A stretch of 64,000 nt of DNA from Kaistia algarum (GTDB lineage Bacteria > Pseudomonadota > Alphaproteobacteria > Rhizobiales > Kaistiaceae), in the NCBI RefSeq assembly GCF_026343945.1, contig NZ_JAPKNJ010000001.1:2046001-2110000 (forward strand), given 5' to 3'. The position numbers and the translations under genes are program-made. The notes under the pieces are model-generated. The model was not told the origin of the DNA. It ran no database searches and was given only the letters and a program-made list of their open reading frames with translations. Positions 63,677-64,000 of the stretch are shown here, in pieces (position 1 is the first letter of the stretch; every line of letters starts with the position of its first letter).

Positions 63677-64000
63677 ATGACCGACGAGAGGATCGTATCG
63701 CTAGCCCGCTCTTATTTCGACGCCTTCCAGAATGCCGACCGCGGGGCGATGGAAGCGCTGCTCGGGCCGGATTTCACCTTCACCAGCCCGTTCGACGACC
63801 GGATCGACCGGGATGCCTATTTCGAGCGATGCTGGCCGCATGCCAGCTCGTTTCGTTTCCGCGAGGACAAGCGGATCTTTGTTCAGGGGAATGAGTGCTT
63901 CGTTCTCTATGAGACAGAGGGCAAGCCGGGCGGAACCTTTCGCAATGCGGAGCTGTTTCGTTTCGAAGGTGAGCAACTGCGTTCCGTGGATGTCTTTTTC
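63677..64000 (+). CDS. SnoaL/NTF2-like fold protein (cut by window edge)
   Basis: The first 108 codons are present and the frame is open to the last base. AAGGAGGAG lies ahead of the ATG at 63677. The start TDERIVSLARSYFDAFQNAD with RGAMEALLGPDFTFTSPFDD is characteristic of NTF2-like (SnoaL) cone folds, which bind small hydrophobic molecules or act as isomerases. It continues the arsR-SRPBCC operon. Function is unknown. Confidence 0.85.
   Translation, partial: MTDERIVSLARSYFDAFQNADRGAMEALLGPDFTFTSPFDDRIDRDAYFERCWPHASSFRFREDKRIFVQGNECFVLYETEGKPGGTFRNAELFRFEGEQLRSVDVFF

Overview
The window reads as chromosomal DNA from a high-GC alphaproteobacterium of the order Hyphomicrobiales (Rhizobiales). 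The evidence is the gene order ppsR / hemE-hemJ-rho / mnmE-mnmG-rsmG-parA-parB / holA-lptE-leuS, a hslV-GNAT-hslU cluster, a his operon carrying a DUF2628 gene, and a SigF/NrsF-type ECF pair. The genus cannot be fixed by eye. No insertion sequence, prophage, CRISPR array, tRNA or rRNA was seen. Almost everything looks like vertically inherited core or near-core genome.

Layout. 1-6016: grpE (cut by the window edge), a cation-efflux protein, then the leftward operon hisB-DUF2628-hisH-hisA-hisF-hisE-coaA. 6189-9670: hslV-GNAT-hslU and a DUF1402 protein. 9678-17310: envelope and core genes, mostly leftward (secreted protein, XRE regulator, Smr, MltA, Tim44-like, dnaQ, coaE, aroE, maf, ppsR), with secB rightward. 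17311-17717: an AT-rich, DnaA-box-bearing gap that is the best candidate for the chromosomal origin. Genes to its left run mainly leftward and genes to its right mainly rightward. 17718-28662: hemE, hemJ, rho, a YyaL-type protein (leftward), mnmE, mnmG, rsmG, parA and parB, with two perfect parS palindromes 7-9 kb from the candidate origin. 28787-34607: holA, lptE, leuS, yggS and a deoxyribosyltransferase-like gene. 34695-39019: an L,D-transpeptidase, an orphan response regulator, a cyclic-nucleotide-binding protein, and a large exported repeat protein with a glycine-rich tail.

39670-46583: acetoacetate decarboxylase, glpK, the nrsF-sigF pair, and facing it an SbmA/YddA-like ABC half-transporter whose nucleotide-binding domain has lost every catalytic motif. 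It is translationally coupled to a GH144-type glucanase homologue. 46597-53606: pncB, dapF, mtaB, ftsY, yciB, and ccmC-ccmD-ccmG without ccmA or ccmB. 53869-55299: a Tat-exported DUF1254 protein. 55370-61162: an arabinoside uptake operon (binding protein, two permeases, GH51 arabinofuranosidase, no ATPase) with a divergent GntR regulator. 61163-64000: a rhodanese, a Gfo/Idh/MocA protein, and an ArsR-SRPBCC-NTF2-like operon that runs off the end.

The most unusual item is the pseudo-ATPase ABC transporter plus cytoplasmic glucanase pair at 43.5-46.6 kb. The best-supported non-coding features are the oriC/parS region and a SigF-type promoter that lies inside the conventional reading frame of sigF itself.
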